Source: Rhabdornis inornatus
Taxonomy: Eukaryota; Chordata; Aves; Passeriformes; Rhabdornithidae
DNA length: 64,000 nucleotides
Assembly: GCA_013397075.1 (NCBI GenBank)
Contig: VWZS01008894.1
Location: 198,642 to 262,641, forward strand
Direction of reading: 5' to 3'
The position numbers and the translations under genes were made by a program. Below, in pieces: positions 13,022-26,559 of the stretch (the stretch's first letter is position 1; each line of letters starts with the position of its first letter). The notes beneath the pieces were generated by a model. It was not told the DNA's origin. It made no database searches and saw only the letters and a list, made by a program, of their open reading frames with translations.

Positions 13022-15410
13022 TGATTTCTATTAATATAACTCAACAGCCGCTCACTTGATTTCTCAAGGCTGATGCTGAACAAAGCCTGCAGGAATTTGT
13101 TGTTGTTTTGCCTGAGAATGAGGCTTGACACTGTGTCCTACAGATGTGGGTTCATCTACATGCACACACCCTAGAATGTTGCACTCTAAACAAATCTAAT
13201 TTTCTGTCTTTGTTCAAGAAAGCCTGCCCTGTGATCCCAGGACCTACTTTATTTTTGAGTAAGTGTTGTAGATACAGACACTTAGATGGCGAAGGATAGG
13301 TTTCATGTTTTCATATTAAAATGACTAAAATCACATCAGACAATGCAGAAATTCCAGACAATGCTTATTAATCCATTATTAGAATAAGAACTGCATTATT
13401 AATAAGGATTTTCTTCTTGTTAAATAATACACTTCCATCTGTGATACATGGCCACCTAGTGACTAATTTAAATTGATTGAAACATTTATGTGATACATAC
13501 TGTTAATTACATTTCACCTTCACTACTTTGACATATTCTGAAACAACTGTAATGGATGCAGCACTAACTTGTGACTGGTGGCAGTGAAATGATAAAAAAC
13601 TTGGTGAAAAACTGGGCTTACTATTATATTAAACATTATTATAAAAAAGTCACAGACAGCTCCATTATTTTTAAAAAAGTGGGCATGCATTCTTGTTTGG
13701 AGAAAAAAAAAATAACATACTTAATGAGGAACATGTTTGCATGCTTTTTTAAAAAATTTAAATCTAAGTTCAAGAAGGAACTGATTTCTTTTTTTTAATA
13801 TTCCCATTTTCAATAAAATATAAACCTCTTATATCAAATTCAGTTGAAACCAAGTCGTTTTCAGAGTTTGAGGAGTCAGTTCCTTTTGGATTTGGCTTCT
13901 GTGAGGTTAAGTAAAACTGATTATTATTTGTACATTTCATCAATTCCAGGTTTTATCCTAAGCTACAAATACTTACACAGTTCTAATACACATCCCTGTT
14001 ACTGATGCTGCCATTTCACGTGGTTTTTTTTTTTCTGATGCTTTGCACCACATTTCCAATATGAAAAAAAAAAAAAAAAATCCCGTCCTCCCCACCCCAG
14101 CCCAAACCACCACCAAATAGTATTTGAAGTTGCAAATAGGAATTTGAATTCTGCACATTAAGCTGTCAAGTTATTACATACATACTGAATGCTCACAGAT
14201 CTCTATTCAAACACAGAGAGATTAAAATCCAGGCTGCTTATTTTGAATCCTATCATCTGAATTATAGATGCACATTGCTAGGAAATTTTGTTTACACATA
14301 CCATTTCTTCAGAGTGTGTTGTGAAATGCACACAACTGCTACTAACCATCATAAGTGAAATAAGCAATAGAAATGGGAAACTTATTTATTACCTTGCCCT
14401 AACTGATTTTATTGCTGTAATTCCCCTGTTCTCATTAGATTCAAGAACTACACATTTGTACTTGCTAGTGATCTGAACGTGGACTAGAGAGGTAATTTGT
14501 AAAGCGATGATGACATTTGGATTGGGGCTCTCTTGGACTCCTGCTTCCAATAAAATATCCATACAGCAACAAAATATGAAGAAGGAAAAATATCCAAGAC
14601 CTCCAGGTGGAGACGATGGAGAAGGAAGATTAAATAAGCTTACAACCCCGACAGTTCTTTTTTCATTCCTGACAGTTCATGGCATTTGAAGGCTTCTGTA
14701 TCATTAGTCATGACACAGTGCACTTCCCCTCTCTCTCAAGCTTTCCATACATTTTCTAGCTCCTTTCCCTTGTAAAGTTTAAGTGTACAATTGTTTTAGC
14801 ATTGGTTTTTTCTTTGGTTTTTAATTAAGTTTGTGTTTTTTCTCATTGTGAATGTTCATTTTTGGGCTAGTATGAATGAAACTTTGACAGAGTGAAATAA
14901 ACTAAATTTGCTACTACAGACTAAAAGATTGTTTCCACTTTGTATCAAATTTTCATTGGTGATACGTTCTGTAACATCACCTATCCTCTGTTCATAATTA
15001 CGAGTTTAAGAAAGCTCTGGTGAGAATGAAAACAAACAGCAACTTTCCCCAACTAATTATATTTGACCTTTACTTGCTGTGCAGTTTGCAGCATAAAAGT
15101 GCTGAAAGTAGCAGGAGTAATCTCAGATAATGGGTGTTGTTCAACAAAGAAAATATTTCAGAAGCTGCAAACAGTAACAAAGGGAAGTGGTGTTTTCTAT
15201 CACACTGCTTGTACCAGTTATTATTTGAATCCCTACCAAGGTGGGACCAGTTCCTGGTGTGTTTCTGTGTTACTGCTGCGTTCCTTCTCTGACTCGGACA
15301 CCTGTAACCAGCCCAGGCACATCAGTGATCACCACAATTCATTTCCTCTCCTCTTGGGAAACAGAACACCCTGAAAACTTCTCTTCTTATCCCTCTATGC
15401 TGGATAATAA
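13019..15410. other. AT-rich non-coding DNA, no gene seen
   Basis: This block holds a 17-A homopolymer at 14064-14080 and short scattered frames only. Inverted arms of nine bases (CTTATTAAT at 13364-13372 and ATTAATAAG at 13398-13406) could pair. They are AT-rich and may be coincidental. Confidence 0.6.
14064..14080. repeat. Poly(A), 17 residues
   Basis: A pure A homopolymer followed by a C-rich stretch. No associated element is recognised. Confidence 0.9.
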
Positions 15411-15504
15411 AATCACAGAATGGCTTGGGTTGGAAGGGACATTAAAAATCATCTATTTCCCATGCCCAGCCATGGACAGGGACACCTTTCACAAGGCCAG
15501 GTTG
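15411..15504 (-). mobile_element. CR1 LINE 3'-end fragment
   Basis: On the + strand this reads AATCACAGAATGGCTTGGGT, followed by GGAAGGGACATTAAAAATCATCTA and a CATGG-ACAGGGACACCTTTCAC core. It matches, with divergence, the reverse complement of the 3' untranslated end of avian CR1 non-LTR retrotransposons. CR1 copies end in tandem ATTCTATG-type octamers, and the single CACAGAAT/AATCACAGAAT at the left edge is the degenerate remnant. The element therefore points leftward (minus strand) and is 5'-truncated after about 95 bases, as most CR1 copies are. It has no coding capacity. Family identity is from memory of the CR1 consensus. Confidence 0.85.
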
Positions 15505-17038
15505 AATTGAGAAATTTCATTCTTATTTTCAGACTGGATGTTTCATAGCTCATATTATTAGACCAATCATCAATCCATCCAGCTTGTGACAGCCAGGGAC
15601 AAAAGGAGGAAGGAAACAGTCTTCATTCTCATCCTGGTCTTGTTTGGAGAGGTGATGGTCTTGCCCTCTCTGTAAAGGAGAAATTATGGGGCTAGCAGAC
15701 TCCTTGATGTGAAGCTCCAAAATCATCATCAATCCAGCAGCTAAAATAATTTAGATCATACAGATTTACAATTTACAGCACACCTTTCTCAGATCTGATT
15801 TGCATCAACAGTGTATTTTTAAAAACACTCAGATGATACAGAAAATACTACTGGGAGTACAGAGACTATTGGAGGAGACTGGCCATCATTTTTTGCTTTT
15901 TATAAAAGAATTCCAGAGTTTAACAAATCAGATTATCAGGAACCTGAGAGTCATTTTCTGGTCAGAAGCCTTCTTGACAATCATTTGGACAAATCTGTAG
16001 AAGAAAACAGACTTTTTTGGTAAATCTCTACTGTTCTTTTGGATTAGTTTTAGGGCAGTGAGCATCTCCAGAATAATCAGTTTTATGAAATATAATGTCA
16101 AGCTCACTAATCACTTGCCATTTTTACATATTATCCTTCAGAGCACTCATCTAATGTCTCTGCATAAACCTGCTGCTGAGAATATTTGTATTTATCCTTT
16201 GCTAATGGAATTAGTTTCAATATGCATTCCTTATTGTAAAACAACTTATATGTTCCTTAAGCATTACAAAACACCTTGTCTTTTCCATCTTTGAGTTACT
16301 AAGTGCCAAATAAAGAAAGTATTCACAATCACACAGGTCTGAACAAAGATTACCATGAAATGTTTCATCTTCCAATTAAAAAGCCAAGTAACAGTTATTG
16401 ATAGAAGTGGGAACACGATATGAAGTACAAAAATGGAAATATGAGAGTAGAAGCAGCTAGTCAAATTTCTATTTTAAAATTTCTATCACCCCTACAGTTC
16501 ATGCCACAAGATGTTGACTTGCTCGTGTAACAGTAGAAGAATATTAATTGTTTCTAATGAATTTTTAAAAATTCCTGAGCACAAGAAAACCTTGCTCTGT
16601 GTACACTGGTTACACAAATCCTTCCCATTGAATGCATATTTATTTAGTGTCTGACATGTAAATTATTCTAAAGGGAGAATGTTGTTTCAACGCAGTGTGT
16701 TGAACATTCCAGCTCTCTGAAAGTGAAATGCCATTGCTGTTCCTAATTAAGCTATTTTCCTTTTAAGTTTTCCAGAGGATGATGTGAAGGATGGCAATAT
16801 TGATGAAGATTAATTGGACTGAAACTAACAGCGATAAAGCTGTAGATAAGGTTATTCTACTGGGTAGCAAATGAAAATTGCAGCCATTTAAAAGCTGAAT
16901 ACTTAAAGTCTTCACATTCTTAGCATTAAAATGGTGTACAATGGAAAAAAAATCAGGAAAAACATATTTCATATATTGGATATGTTGGCAATCCATCACT
17001 CAGTGAAAGAACAAAGCGAAAATGCAATGTCAATTTCC

Positions 17039-17058
17039 AAATAAATAAATAAATAAAA
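17039..17058. repeat. (AAAT)n microsatellite
   Basis: Nearly five perfect AAAT units, an ordinary tetranucleotide microsatellite. Confidence 0.9.
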
Positions 17059-17156
17059 TTTTCATATTATGTTAATGGATTTTTTGTTTTGTCTGGGAAC
17101 TTGATAGATTTATTTAGCCAATATCATTAAAAATATGGTGAATATGGTTTTGTCTG

Positions 17157-17176
17157 AGCACTCTTAATAGAGTGCT
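17157..17176. repeat. Short perfect inverted repeat
   Basis: The arms AGCACTCT and AGAGTGCT (8 bases each) are separated by TAAT. This is a compact hairpin-capable sequence. Given the length of the window it may be a chance occurrence. Confidence 0.5.
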
Positions 17177-19678
17177 ATAAGGATACCAAAAAATTCCAAT
17201 GGCTTCAAAAAGAAAATTTTCACAATAGGTGAAAAGGTGAATGGAAACTTTCTTGGGTTCTTGAGGCCAGTGATGTCCAGTGGACTTCTTCACCTACACA
17301 AAACTTTAGGGTTGTCAAAATTCAACTGATAGCAGGATTAAAAAATGGCTATGAAAAACAACCAACAAATATCTCAGCCCAGATGATGTTACATTTCGGA
17401 GTAAATAATTCAAAATCCATCAAACAAACTGATTTTCCAGATGCTGATTAAAGAGAAAAATAAAAGTCTACTCACAATTTACTTGCTACACATTTGTTTA
17501 TATAAATCTTGGTCAACAGCAACTATAACAAAATTTGCCAATTCCTAAAACCTGGCTAGCAAGTTCTTCAAGGATGGTCTTCTCAACACCAGGCAAAGTA
17601 ACCACAATTGCATTTTTATCAAGAGATTTAGAAACAAATATATAGCTGTGTAAGCAGCAAAGATACCGTTTTCTGAGAAGTCAGAGCAAGTCTATTCTGC
17701 CGTCATGTGAAATCATAATTATACATACATCCAGGGGCACAAATAAGGATATAAAGAAAATGAGTTGAAAACTCAAAGTATTTATGTTTCACAGCTACTT
17801 AGCTGAGCAATCATTTTCCTGAGTGTAACCTCAAACTGTAACAAAAGCCAAACCAGCAGCAAACTAAAACCAGGGCAGTTACCTGGAAGGAAATGAAACA
17901 ACTACAAAGATTTTGTACAAGCATTTTACACTGACAATGCAGAAACAAAAGTACCAGGCACATCTGCTAGTGGTACCTTTACCTTTAGGTATGAATTATA
18001 GCACACATTTCCTCCATTAACTTAGTCAGATGGTATTGAACTGTGTATAAGTCAGTTTTGCAACTTCATTAACCTCCTCTTGCTCCAACAGTCTCACAGT
18101 CTGACCAGTTAAATAAATTTAGTTTCACATTTGCAACAGTTCTGTAGAGCTATGGCTTTAGTATTTATTTCCCCCATATGTACAGGTGTAGAATTTAATC
18201 AATCGAGTGACATACATGGATCTGTACATATTTGTATACACATTATGTTTATACTCATTTCATACTTAGTGCAAGTATTATGGACATCAATAAAATCATT
18301 TGTTGTGTATACTTCCTTGTGAGTAGTGAGAATACTGTGGCTACAAATCCTCATATACTGTGTATAGATGCAGTTCATAATGCAGAGATAGTATTTACTA
18401 CCCAGAAATAAAAATATCTTTACAGTCAATTTTTTATTATTCAGACATACAATACAGCCTGTAAAGTCACAACACCTGCTTATACTCATAAAAAAAAATT
18501 CTTGCTGCATAAATAAGATGCGAAGGTGTATATCTCCCACTTTTCAGATTCTTCACTCATATGCAAAATTTCTCTAATTACCATAGCTGCCATCCCTATA
18601 AGCCATCCATTAAGAAAGAAACTCTGGCTCAGTCATTCAGAGATCTGGATGCCTTCATAATGCACTACCCACAGCAGCATCCAGGTTTAGCACAGAACCA
18701 TCTCAGATCCATCACGTCTTGTTAGAAGGACCTGTGTGACAGGGATGTGTCTCTATTACATAAGACACAGCAGAACCTGAAAAGCTCAGCATTACATGGC
18801 ACTTGGCACCAGGCTCCAGCAAGGAAAACAGCTGGCTATGAAAAGGCAAAATGGCTTAACACAAAGTTGGTGGCAGTCATGTCCAGCAAATCTTAAAATG
18901 CAAAGCCTGTTGTTGTCTTCTTATATTGATTTTTTTTGTTTAATGTACACAAATACAGGAGATCCTTACTTAACTTGTTAAATAAACCAAACCCCATAAG
19001 AGAATATTCAATGAATTTCCTAGGAAAGAAGAATATTTCCTGAATATCATTAAGCAGAGCACAGTAATGCAGAAGCAGCCATTTAGCATAATAAAGCTCC
19101 AACTCTGTTAAGCCTCTTGAGACTTACAATTTTCAAACAAAAAGATTTCTCCACTCTCATAAAATCCCAAGCCAGAATATAAACAAAACAAACAGCAGAC
19201 ATCCATCCATTCAGATCTCTCTCAGATACTTGTCATTTACAATTTACATGCTATTGAAATTCATGCAAGAAAATGAAATGGTGATTTGGTGTGTTTGCAA
19301 GTCAAAGGAGAACATAATTTTTTTTCTTATCTGCCCACTTTTCTTTTCTCAAGTATTCCAGAATCCTGCTGGAAAGCATGTGTATGCCTTAAGCCCCTGT
19401 GAGGACTTGGCTTTTATGAACTGTAATGGTTTGGAAAGATACAGCATCTTTAGTTTTGAGGAGCTGGAATCTTCCCTATTCCAAATCACATTAGCAAGCA
19501 GTTACAGTCAATATTATCCATGAAAAGAATGGGAAAAGGCAGAAATTTAGCTACATTTCAAATTAAATAATTTCACATGCTTTATAGACCACACTTATGG
19601 CTGAATAACAAACTGCTTTAATTTCTAAAGTCATCGAGGTCACTATGCTCTTTGACTTTTAAACAAAAATGAATCACT

Positions 19679-19723
19679 TAATCTTTGACACCAAAGACAC
19701 CAAGATATAATCTTTGACACCAA
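19679..19723. repeat. Local tandem duplication, 29-bp period
   Basis: The 16-base word TAATCTTTGACACCAA occurs at 19679-19694 and again at 19708-19723. An ACACCAAGA sub-repeat lies between them. This is a recent-looking small duplication. Confidence 0.85.
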
Positions 19724-22680
19724 GAAATGTCTCAGTGCAGTGTTCACTTTGGTAATTTTTTTTCTAACACAATAGGTAGGCAGTAATCAGATGAAAAGTA
19801 AGTTGTGAGTTTTGGTCCAGCTGCCTGTATTTTCCCCAAGGCCGCAGTTCATGTTAAAAGCCATATTTAAATTGCTACTTATCCATGTTCTCCACATGTT
19901 TCAAAGTCTTTGGCTCAAGTGCAACTCTCATGAGATGCTGCAGTGCCATTATGAATGTTTTCTTATTAGACGAAAGACCAATTTTAAATCAAGATCCTTT
20001 TTAATAAAAAAAAAATGGGGCTATCAAAGCCCTGACTTCACATTACTAACCAATTTCAACAACACACTTTCCATCAGGTCTGCAAGATAGAGAAATGCCT
20101 GTATCTTTATTTTCAGGGGAAATTCAGTTACCCTTTCACAATTTAGCAATACTCAATAATACTATTATAATTACCAGCCTCTTTCTCTTTCTTCCTCTGC
20201 TTTAAGTTGCAGAGCTCCCTTTGATAGAGATTCTGGCCAGTGATGTTCCACAAGCCAAGCATCCAGAGTGCCAAGGAGCTGTACAGACTGATCTCATTTG
20301 TATTGATGGAACCACATGCTGAAAATGCCTCCAGCTCAGCTTCGGTAATTTACCTCTACTGATGCAATTTAGTTGACTATCAGTACTGACTTGACTTTTT
20401 TTCCATGTAAACAATGTAATTACTCTACAAAATGGAAAATATGTAAATGCTATGATTTAACTTTACGCAGCAATTCTGTACTTAGCTGCACTATGTCCCA
20501 GAAGGTTTTGCCACTAGATCATTATTTACTGATGGGTTGTAGGGGAGCCATAGAATCTAACCTCCAAAGGCACAAAGATGAATATTTAATCCAGGGTTTC
20601 TGCCCATTAATATTTTATTAAATCCCGGCTATTTTCCACCATCCAGAAAATATTTTATTCCATTAATGATAATTGTGAATCTCAATGGATTCAGGCTTTA
20701 GCAGCGTCTGGATATTGCAATGAAATAATTCCTATACTGGTCATTAACAGCAAAGATGGTGCTATTTGAAGCTTCAAACCCCAATACTCATTTGTGAATA
20801 ATTTTCTTTTAACCCAGTCCTTACAGGCTAGGACTTGGGTTCAGAGGTCACAATGATAATTATTATTATCATTAGTATTATAATTTTTTTTTCAAACACC
20901 AAAAGCAGCACTTAAGCTTCAGTTGCCTTGTGGTGTGAGAAATCAGGCCCTTCCTCTGTTGTGAACTGAGCCAACTTTTACAAATGATAGCTCCTTACTT
21001 GCCCAGGTCACACTAACTGGATATCAAACCCTGCTTTTTTCTGGCCCTGCGCAAAACAACGTACATGATGATAACACTAGCAACAAAACAATGGGCACTA
21101 AACTGAATTTTCTAGATCAAGCTCTGTAGAAAAACCTTTCCCTGTGCTTTTCTATGGCTGGGAGACTGATCACAAATTACTTTATTGAATGTCTTTCACT
21201 GATATTTGATTATCTAAAACAATAAAACAAAACAAGGCAGATTATTGCCTTGGGAACAACACATTTCCTTCATTACAGAGGTGCCAGAAACAGAAACACA
21301 CTTTTTGCCAGCCCTGCCTGTAGGACTGGGATGGAAAGAAAATTGTTAAACAAATGTTCAGGACCAGTACACACAGAAAAAACCTTCCTTAAGCCATTAA
21401 GCTGCAGAAGAAATTGCACTAAGAAGTTTTCTGCTATTCTTTTTAATAGCACTTCTATACAGTGTAGAGAGCTGTTTAGTGATTGCAATGGACTAACCAA
21501 GATCTGTCTGCTGAGAGATACAAACCCAGCTCCCTGTGCTGCCTAAGAACTTCAAACCTTTTCAAAAAGACAGATCCATCATCTAAACCCCAAAGGACCT
21601 GGTATGGTGTCCTTTAAGTCCTTGCAAGAGCAGTTTCATTTACACTTTCACTCACTGGTGTAAACCACAGAGACATCTAAGCCACATTTGATGAGCAAAT
21701 GTTTATCATCTCTGCTTTTGATCTAAAAATATATGTTAAAAAAAAAATGTTCAGTTTCATTTACATTCATGCTTACCTGTCACTCGGAAGGTTATTAATG
21801 CACATAAAATCAAACACATTTTGTTTTGAAGGCTAAATCTTCAAAAGTATAATGAGTGCAGAAGTTACATAATTGATACACATGTTCATTAACAAGCTTA
21901 TTTTAGCAGCAGATTTTACCATATAATACTTTCTATCCAAGCAACAGAAACAGAATTTATTACTTTATTTTCCTGTGAGAATATTATTATTCAAAACATG
22001 CTTTTAATAAAATATATGCATTTATATAGCAACATATTTTGGCTATTATGTGTGTCTATATACATGTATCTAATCTCTATATGCAAGAGGACCCCCATGT
22101 GCTTCTCACTTTGCACCATATGGCCCATTTATGTGCAAGATTAATCCCATTCTAAAGGTGTATAATAACACATTTGTCATTGCTCTAATGTTTCATAGAT
22201 GTTTGCAATTCTTTGGTTCTATTTCATTGCTAAATGTGCTCATTTTTTTTGATTGCAGTTTTAAGTTCCACCTGGCAGTACAGGTGTTCAGGCCTTGATC
22301 TCATGCTCACTTCAGTAAATAAAAGCTTTCATCTACCTAAATGAAGTAGGCAAGTCCATCTCCATCATCCTCCAGAGTGCAAACTATCCTTCCCTCACTA
22401 CAATTTTGAGTTCCTCTCTGTGTTTCAGCACGTGGTGAGTAGATGCTTTATTTCAGAAATCACTTTCACTTTAACATTAACTTTTGTGAAAATATAAACA
22501 CTTTGCAATTATAGCATTCATACATTTCCTTGAGAGATTGTTCCTTGTAAAACTCATCTTCTTAATATTTTTCTTCATTATTCTTGAACTATTTCTACGC
22601 TTAATTCCAATGCCAATAAAAGGAAGATTTTTGCTACAGAACAAATAAAATATTCCTTTTCCCTTCTCTGTCACACAGAG

Positions 22681-22702
22681 ACACACACACAAAAAAAAAA
22701 AA
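22681..22702. repeat. (CA)n followed by poly(A)
   Basis: Five AC units followed by twelve A residues. Simple sequence. Confidence 0.85.
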
Positions 22703-24120
22703 CCTGACAAGTTGTTTTCAAAAAGAAACAACAGAGTAATTTACTATTGTTTTAACCTAAGTACATAGAGAATGAACTGGTATGTGTTCTTGTATTCTGC
22801 CTCATTTCAGGTTTCAAAATGTTTTGAGACCAGTGACTATGACCAGAAGAGTGTCAGCAAGTCAGGTTGAAAGAGGTATGTAGAAAATTGAAAAAGTACA
22901 AAAATAAATCAAACATGCAGGGACTTTTGTGTACTTTCATCACAAATCTTGCTATATTCAGCACAAATTGGTCCTAAACAGCAGTTCTGATGTAACAGCT
23001 GATCAGTTTAATAGATGGTAAGCATTTTTGCCCTGTTGTGATGAGTGACATACAGGGGCCTTTTATTCCAGGTGGGAGCTGTATTTTTGCCCACAAAAGA
23101 CTTGTACAAAACCTTGTGTTTAGGCAGACTCCTAAATATGACGGTCTATTAATTATTTAGACAAGGTAGGAAGTTATTAAGGGTTGCATTAAATACTGTC
23201 ACCGTGCAGGTGTGAGCAAAAACATACACAGAACATTTGACTGATGATAGGTGGCAAAGGCCTCACGTATACTCACAAAGAACAGGCTTGATAATGGCAA
23301 AAATGATCATTAATTAAAGCACAGAACTGGGAGATGCATATCTAGAATGTCATTAGCTCCAAAGCCTGCATGGGGTGAAGTTGAAGGATATACATATATC
23401 TAGAGCTAATGGTCTATGGCTGGCTTCTAAAGATCATCTGCCTGATAAGGGTTTTGTTTCTGAAAGATAAAAAGTGGCAAGAGACAACTCACTTGATGGG
23501 GCACTTCTCAATTTGCATCCTGTCTTGGACTACAGCAGAAAATAAATAGGGAGTATGTATAACAGATTTGGGGATACATTTAAACGCTTTCCTATTAAAG
23601 ATTTCTCCAGACACTCAGAGTAGTAAGTGCCATTATTTCCATAAGTGAACATGCTCTGCACTGGCTATTACACTCAGTTATTTCTGTCATTTTGAGGGTT
23701 CTGGCTTGAAATGTTACAGATTTGTGAGGAGAAGTTTCTTCCACTAAAAAAAAAAAAGCACGAGTTTATCACTTACTTTACTAAGGCGAGAATATCAAGT
23801 TTTATAGATACATGAAAATAGTGAGAATGTGTCTATATATGTGTAGGTGAGCTGTGGTTTAAGTATAGCCTCACATTAATAAAAGTGGTGTTTTACACTA
23901 AAATGCCTCCATCTAAAAGCACGTTCACCTCAAAGATAGACTTATTACTCACAAAATTCTTGTCATATAATCATATTACCTTTATTCTTTTTATGTGTTT
24001 TCATCTACTTTTTCAGAATATTGACACAGAACTTTAATAAGTAGTTGTTCAAAGCTTACTGGGCAGAATAGTGCATAATTAAGAGAGAGAAGAAAACACT
24101 TATTTAAAAAGTTGACTGTT

Positions 24121-24150
24121 AAAAAAAAACCCCAAAAAACAAAAAAAAAA
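24121..24150. repeat. A-rich tract with C interruptions
   Basis: Runs of 9, 6 and 10 A residues separated by C-rich interruptions. It explains the lysine-rich open frame that crosses it. Confidence 0.85.
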
Positions 24151-24773
24151 CCTATCAAGAAAACCCTCAAAGCCCCACCCCTTTTGTGTGCTTGTGTCCA
24201 TTCAAAGGATGCCAAAGATCTTGTGAAAAAAGTAAATGACATTGAGTTGACTTTTAGGCAGACTGCAAGCTGCTTGAGGATTCCAAGAGTGATGTGGTTA
24301 TTCAATTACATCTCTATCATTCATCTATGCACCAAAATCCTTTAGGTGCACAGATATTTTAACTTTTTAAATGCAAAAACAACATATTGTGTCATGCTTT
24401 CCCAAAGGACCTAAAATCCATTTTTTAATAATTTACTTATGTATCTTAAAGAAAGAAAGTATGCAAGATAATGGTGAAACAAGCAGATTTTTGTATGACT
24501 GCTATAATCTACCCATATCATGACATGCTATAATCTATGAAAAAATGTTAATTTCTAACTCACAGATCTAGGTCTAGTAGGAAAATAAGCAAATCCCTCC
24601 ACATTTGTTCTACCAAACTGTAATATCCCTCTTCTGCAAAGTCTCAACAGTTACCTTAACAGTCCTCAACATTGTTACAATGGTTAAGAAGCAGAGTATG
24701 TATGTCTACACACAATTATGTACTCCTAATTTCTTTAGAGTCTAAGTAATTCATAAAATTAGAAAAAAATTCC

Positions 24774-24868
24774 AGAAACAAACAAACAAACAAAGCCCCA
24801 AAACTAAAACAAACAAACAAACAAACACAAACAAAGAAACAACAAAAACCTACCAAAAACCAAAAAAG
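24774..24868. repeat. CAAA-type A-rich microsatellite, compound
   Basis: Two blocks of perfect CAAA units (about 24778-24794 and 24810-24826) are separated by a C-rich interruption. Degenerate AACAAAAACC units follow. The composition closely resembles the tract at 6409-6482. Confidence 0.9.
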
Positions 24869-26559
24869 TGTCCATCGTGTTTGGAAAAGTTACTCATGCC
24901 TTAAGAGAAATTTTAAAAATAGAAAAATAGTTCTATAACTAAATATTAGTACTTTTCTAATTTCATATTTATTTAATATTATTTTTAAAGCTTATTCTAG
25001 ATACTTCTAGTGGCACCTTAACCTTTCAAATTAAGAACTTTAAATATACACAAATATAGACATTGAAAAGAACAGGTGTTTCAAATGTTAAAGCCAACAA
25101 AATTCCCAATCCTTCCTCCAGAAAACAGTATCCATAAAGAAAATTATGTTTATTTAAAATGAGTAAGATAAAATTGGACTATGTGACTGATGTTGATTAA
25201 AGTATCTTTATCTAAACCTAGAAAAATACAAATCCTAGCAGTCATCATTGAAACAGATGCCAAAATTGAGGCATGATTACAGGTTTAGGTGAATGCACAA
25301 GGAAGTGTTTTCCACCTGCCCTCCTCCCCAGGAATGCAATGGGGAACAAAAAACCTCAAAACCCACAAACCCAATCCCAAATCAAAAATGTAAGTATTGT
25401 GCTAAAATCTCTGAACTGCTTTAAGAATGCAAGCACTGAACTTCTCTAACAGTTCCAACATTATGCAGAAGCAAAGGATAAATGTAAAGCACTGAAGAAA
25501 ACTTTTTAAATATAACTAAAAAAACCAGGTACAATGCAGAGGGACCAAACTGACACTATAAAATAAAGTTAGAAACAGGTTATCATGTCCCTCTCCAGAA
25601 TGCACATTTCTTTAAACTGCAGATAAGGATCAGTGATGTTTTTCACTCACAAATCTTGGGAGCAGAGAGGGACAGAGCTGTTGTTACACTGTTCATCGTC
25701 GATATGAAGTTGGCCTGTTGGAACAGAATATTACTTCTTATCTGCCCTGGATATGCATATGTGTGGATCTGCTGCTCTCTCCTATCTCTGCTCAGTGCAG
25801 GAATTATAAATACTCACTTCTGCTTTATCAGTGGAGCTTTAAGCAGTGCCCTGCTGCATGGTTGTGGAGCACAAGATAAAATCTAATTAATTTTTTAGGG
25901 AAATTATCAATAGGGATTCTACCAGCTATAGACAACACATTTCAACGCTCCCAGGAAAGACTATTTAATACACAGAGAATGCAGACTCACATGCACACCT
26001 TTTAGCCAGGGCAAGGAAGATGCATCCATTCCTTGCTGACAGCTGCTAGAGACTACCAGAAACAGAGGAGACATTCATTAAGGGAGCTCCTGCCAGAGAA
26101 ATGCCATGAAATGAACGGCTAGCCCATATCAGAACCAGATAATTAGCATCAAAATAAATACCTGAAGTATTATTTTCTCTTTCTAAACCAAAACTCTTGC
26201 ACAGTAAAAAAAAATTTCCAAGTAGGCAGAGGTTTCAATGGACCACCAGGGATCATTTATATTTGCTTCCTCATTTGAAAGCTGAAATACCAAGTCTTAA
26301 CCAAACCAGTCCAACTCAGTTTTATAGAAGAAGTTTGGGTACAGAGATCTCTTCCTTTCAAGGAAAACTGACCTTGAACTGTGATGTTGTAACCAAAATA
26401 ATTGAAGAACAAACATGTAAAGATTTTATCAATCTCATGTTTGATTCTGTATGAACAGCCAGTGATGTTAATGGTGACAATATTCAAAGATAAAAACAAA
26501 ATGAGAGATCAGGTGGTGTTTTTCTCCAGATGCACACAAGGCACAGCACAACACTCATT

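Larger units (their letters stand above)
15505..24773. other. AT-rich non-coding DNA, no gene seen
   Basis: Frames are at most 113 codons, overlapping on both strands, and unrecognised. Local structures are a 29-bp-period duplication at 19679-19723, an AAAT microsatellite at 17039-17058, an ATT-like stretch near 20853-20890 and a CA/poly(A) tract at 22681-22702. The segment 20588-20740 looks like conserved non-coding DNA by motif content only. A splice-site-like pair brackets 22259-22434. Confidence 0.6.

Noticed and set aside
12799..13131. 110-codon minus frame with a polyphenylalanine stretch
   Set aside because: It is created by reading through the 35-base poly(A) at 12984-13018, which is not a protein-coding signal.
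20853..20874. Inverted repeat AATGATAA ... TTATCATT
   Set aside because: It lies in an ATT-rich low-complexity stretch where such pairing is expected by chance.
22429..22434. Six-base microexon CACGTG between TTTCAG and GTGAGT
   Set aside because: Both splice signals look good, but an exon this small cannot be supported without transcript data. The larger 22259-22434 interval is listed only as a weak candidate.
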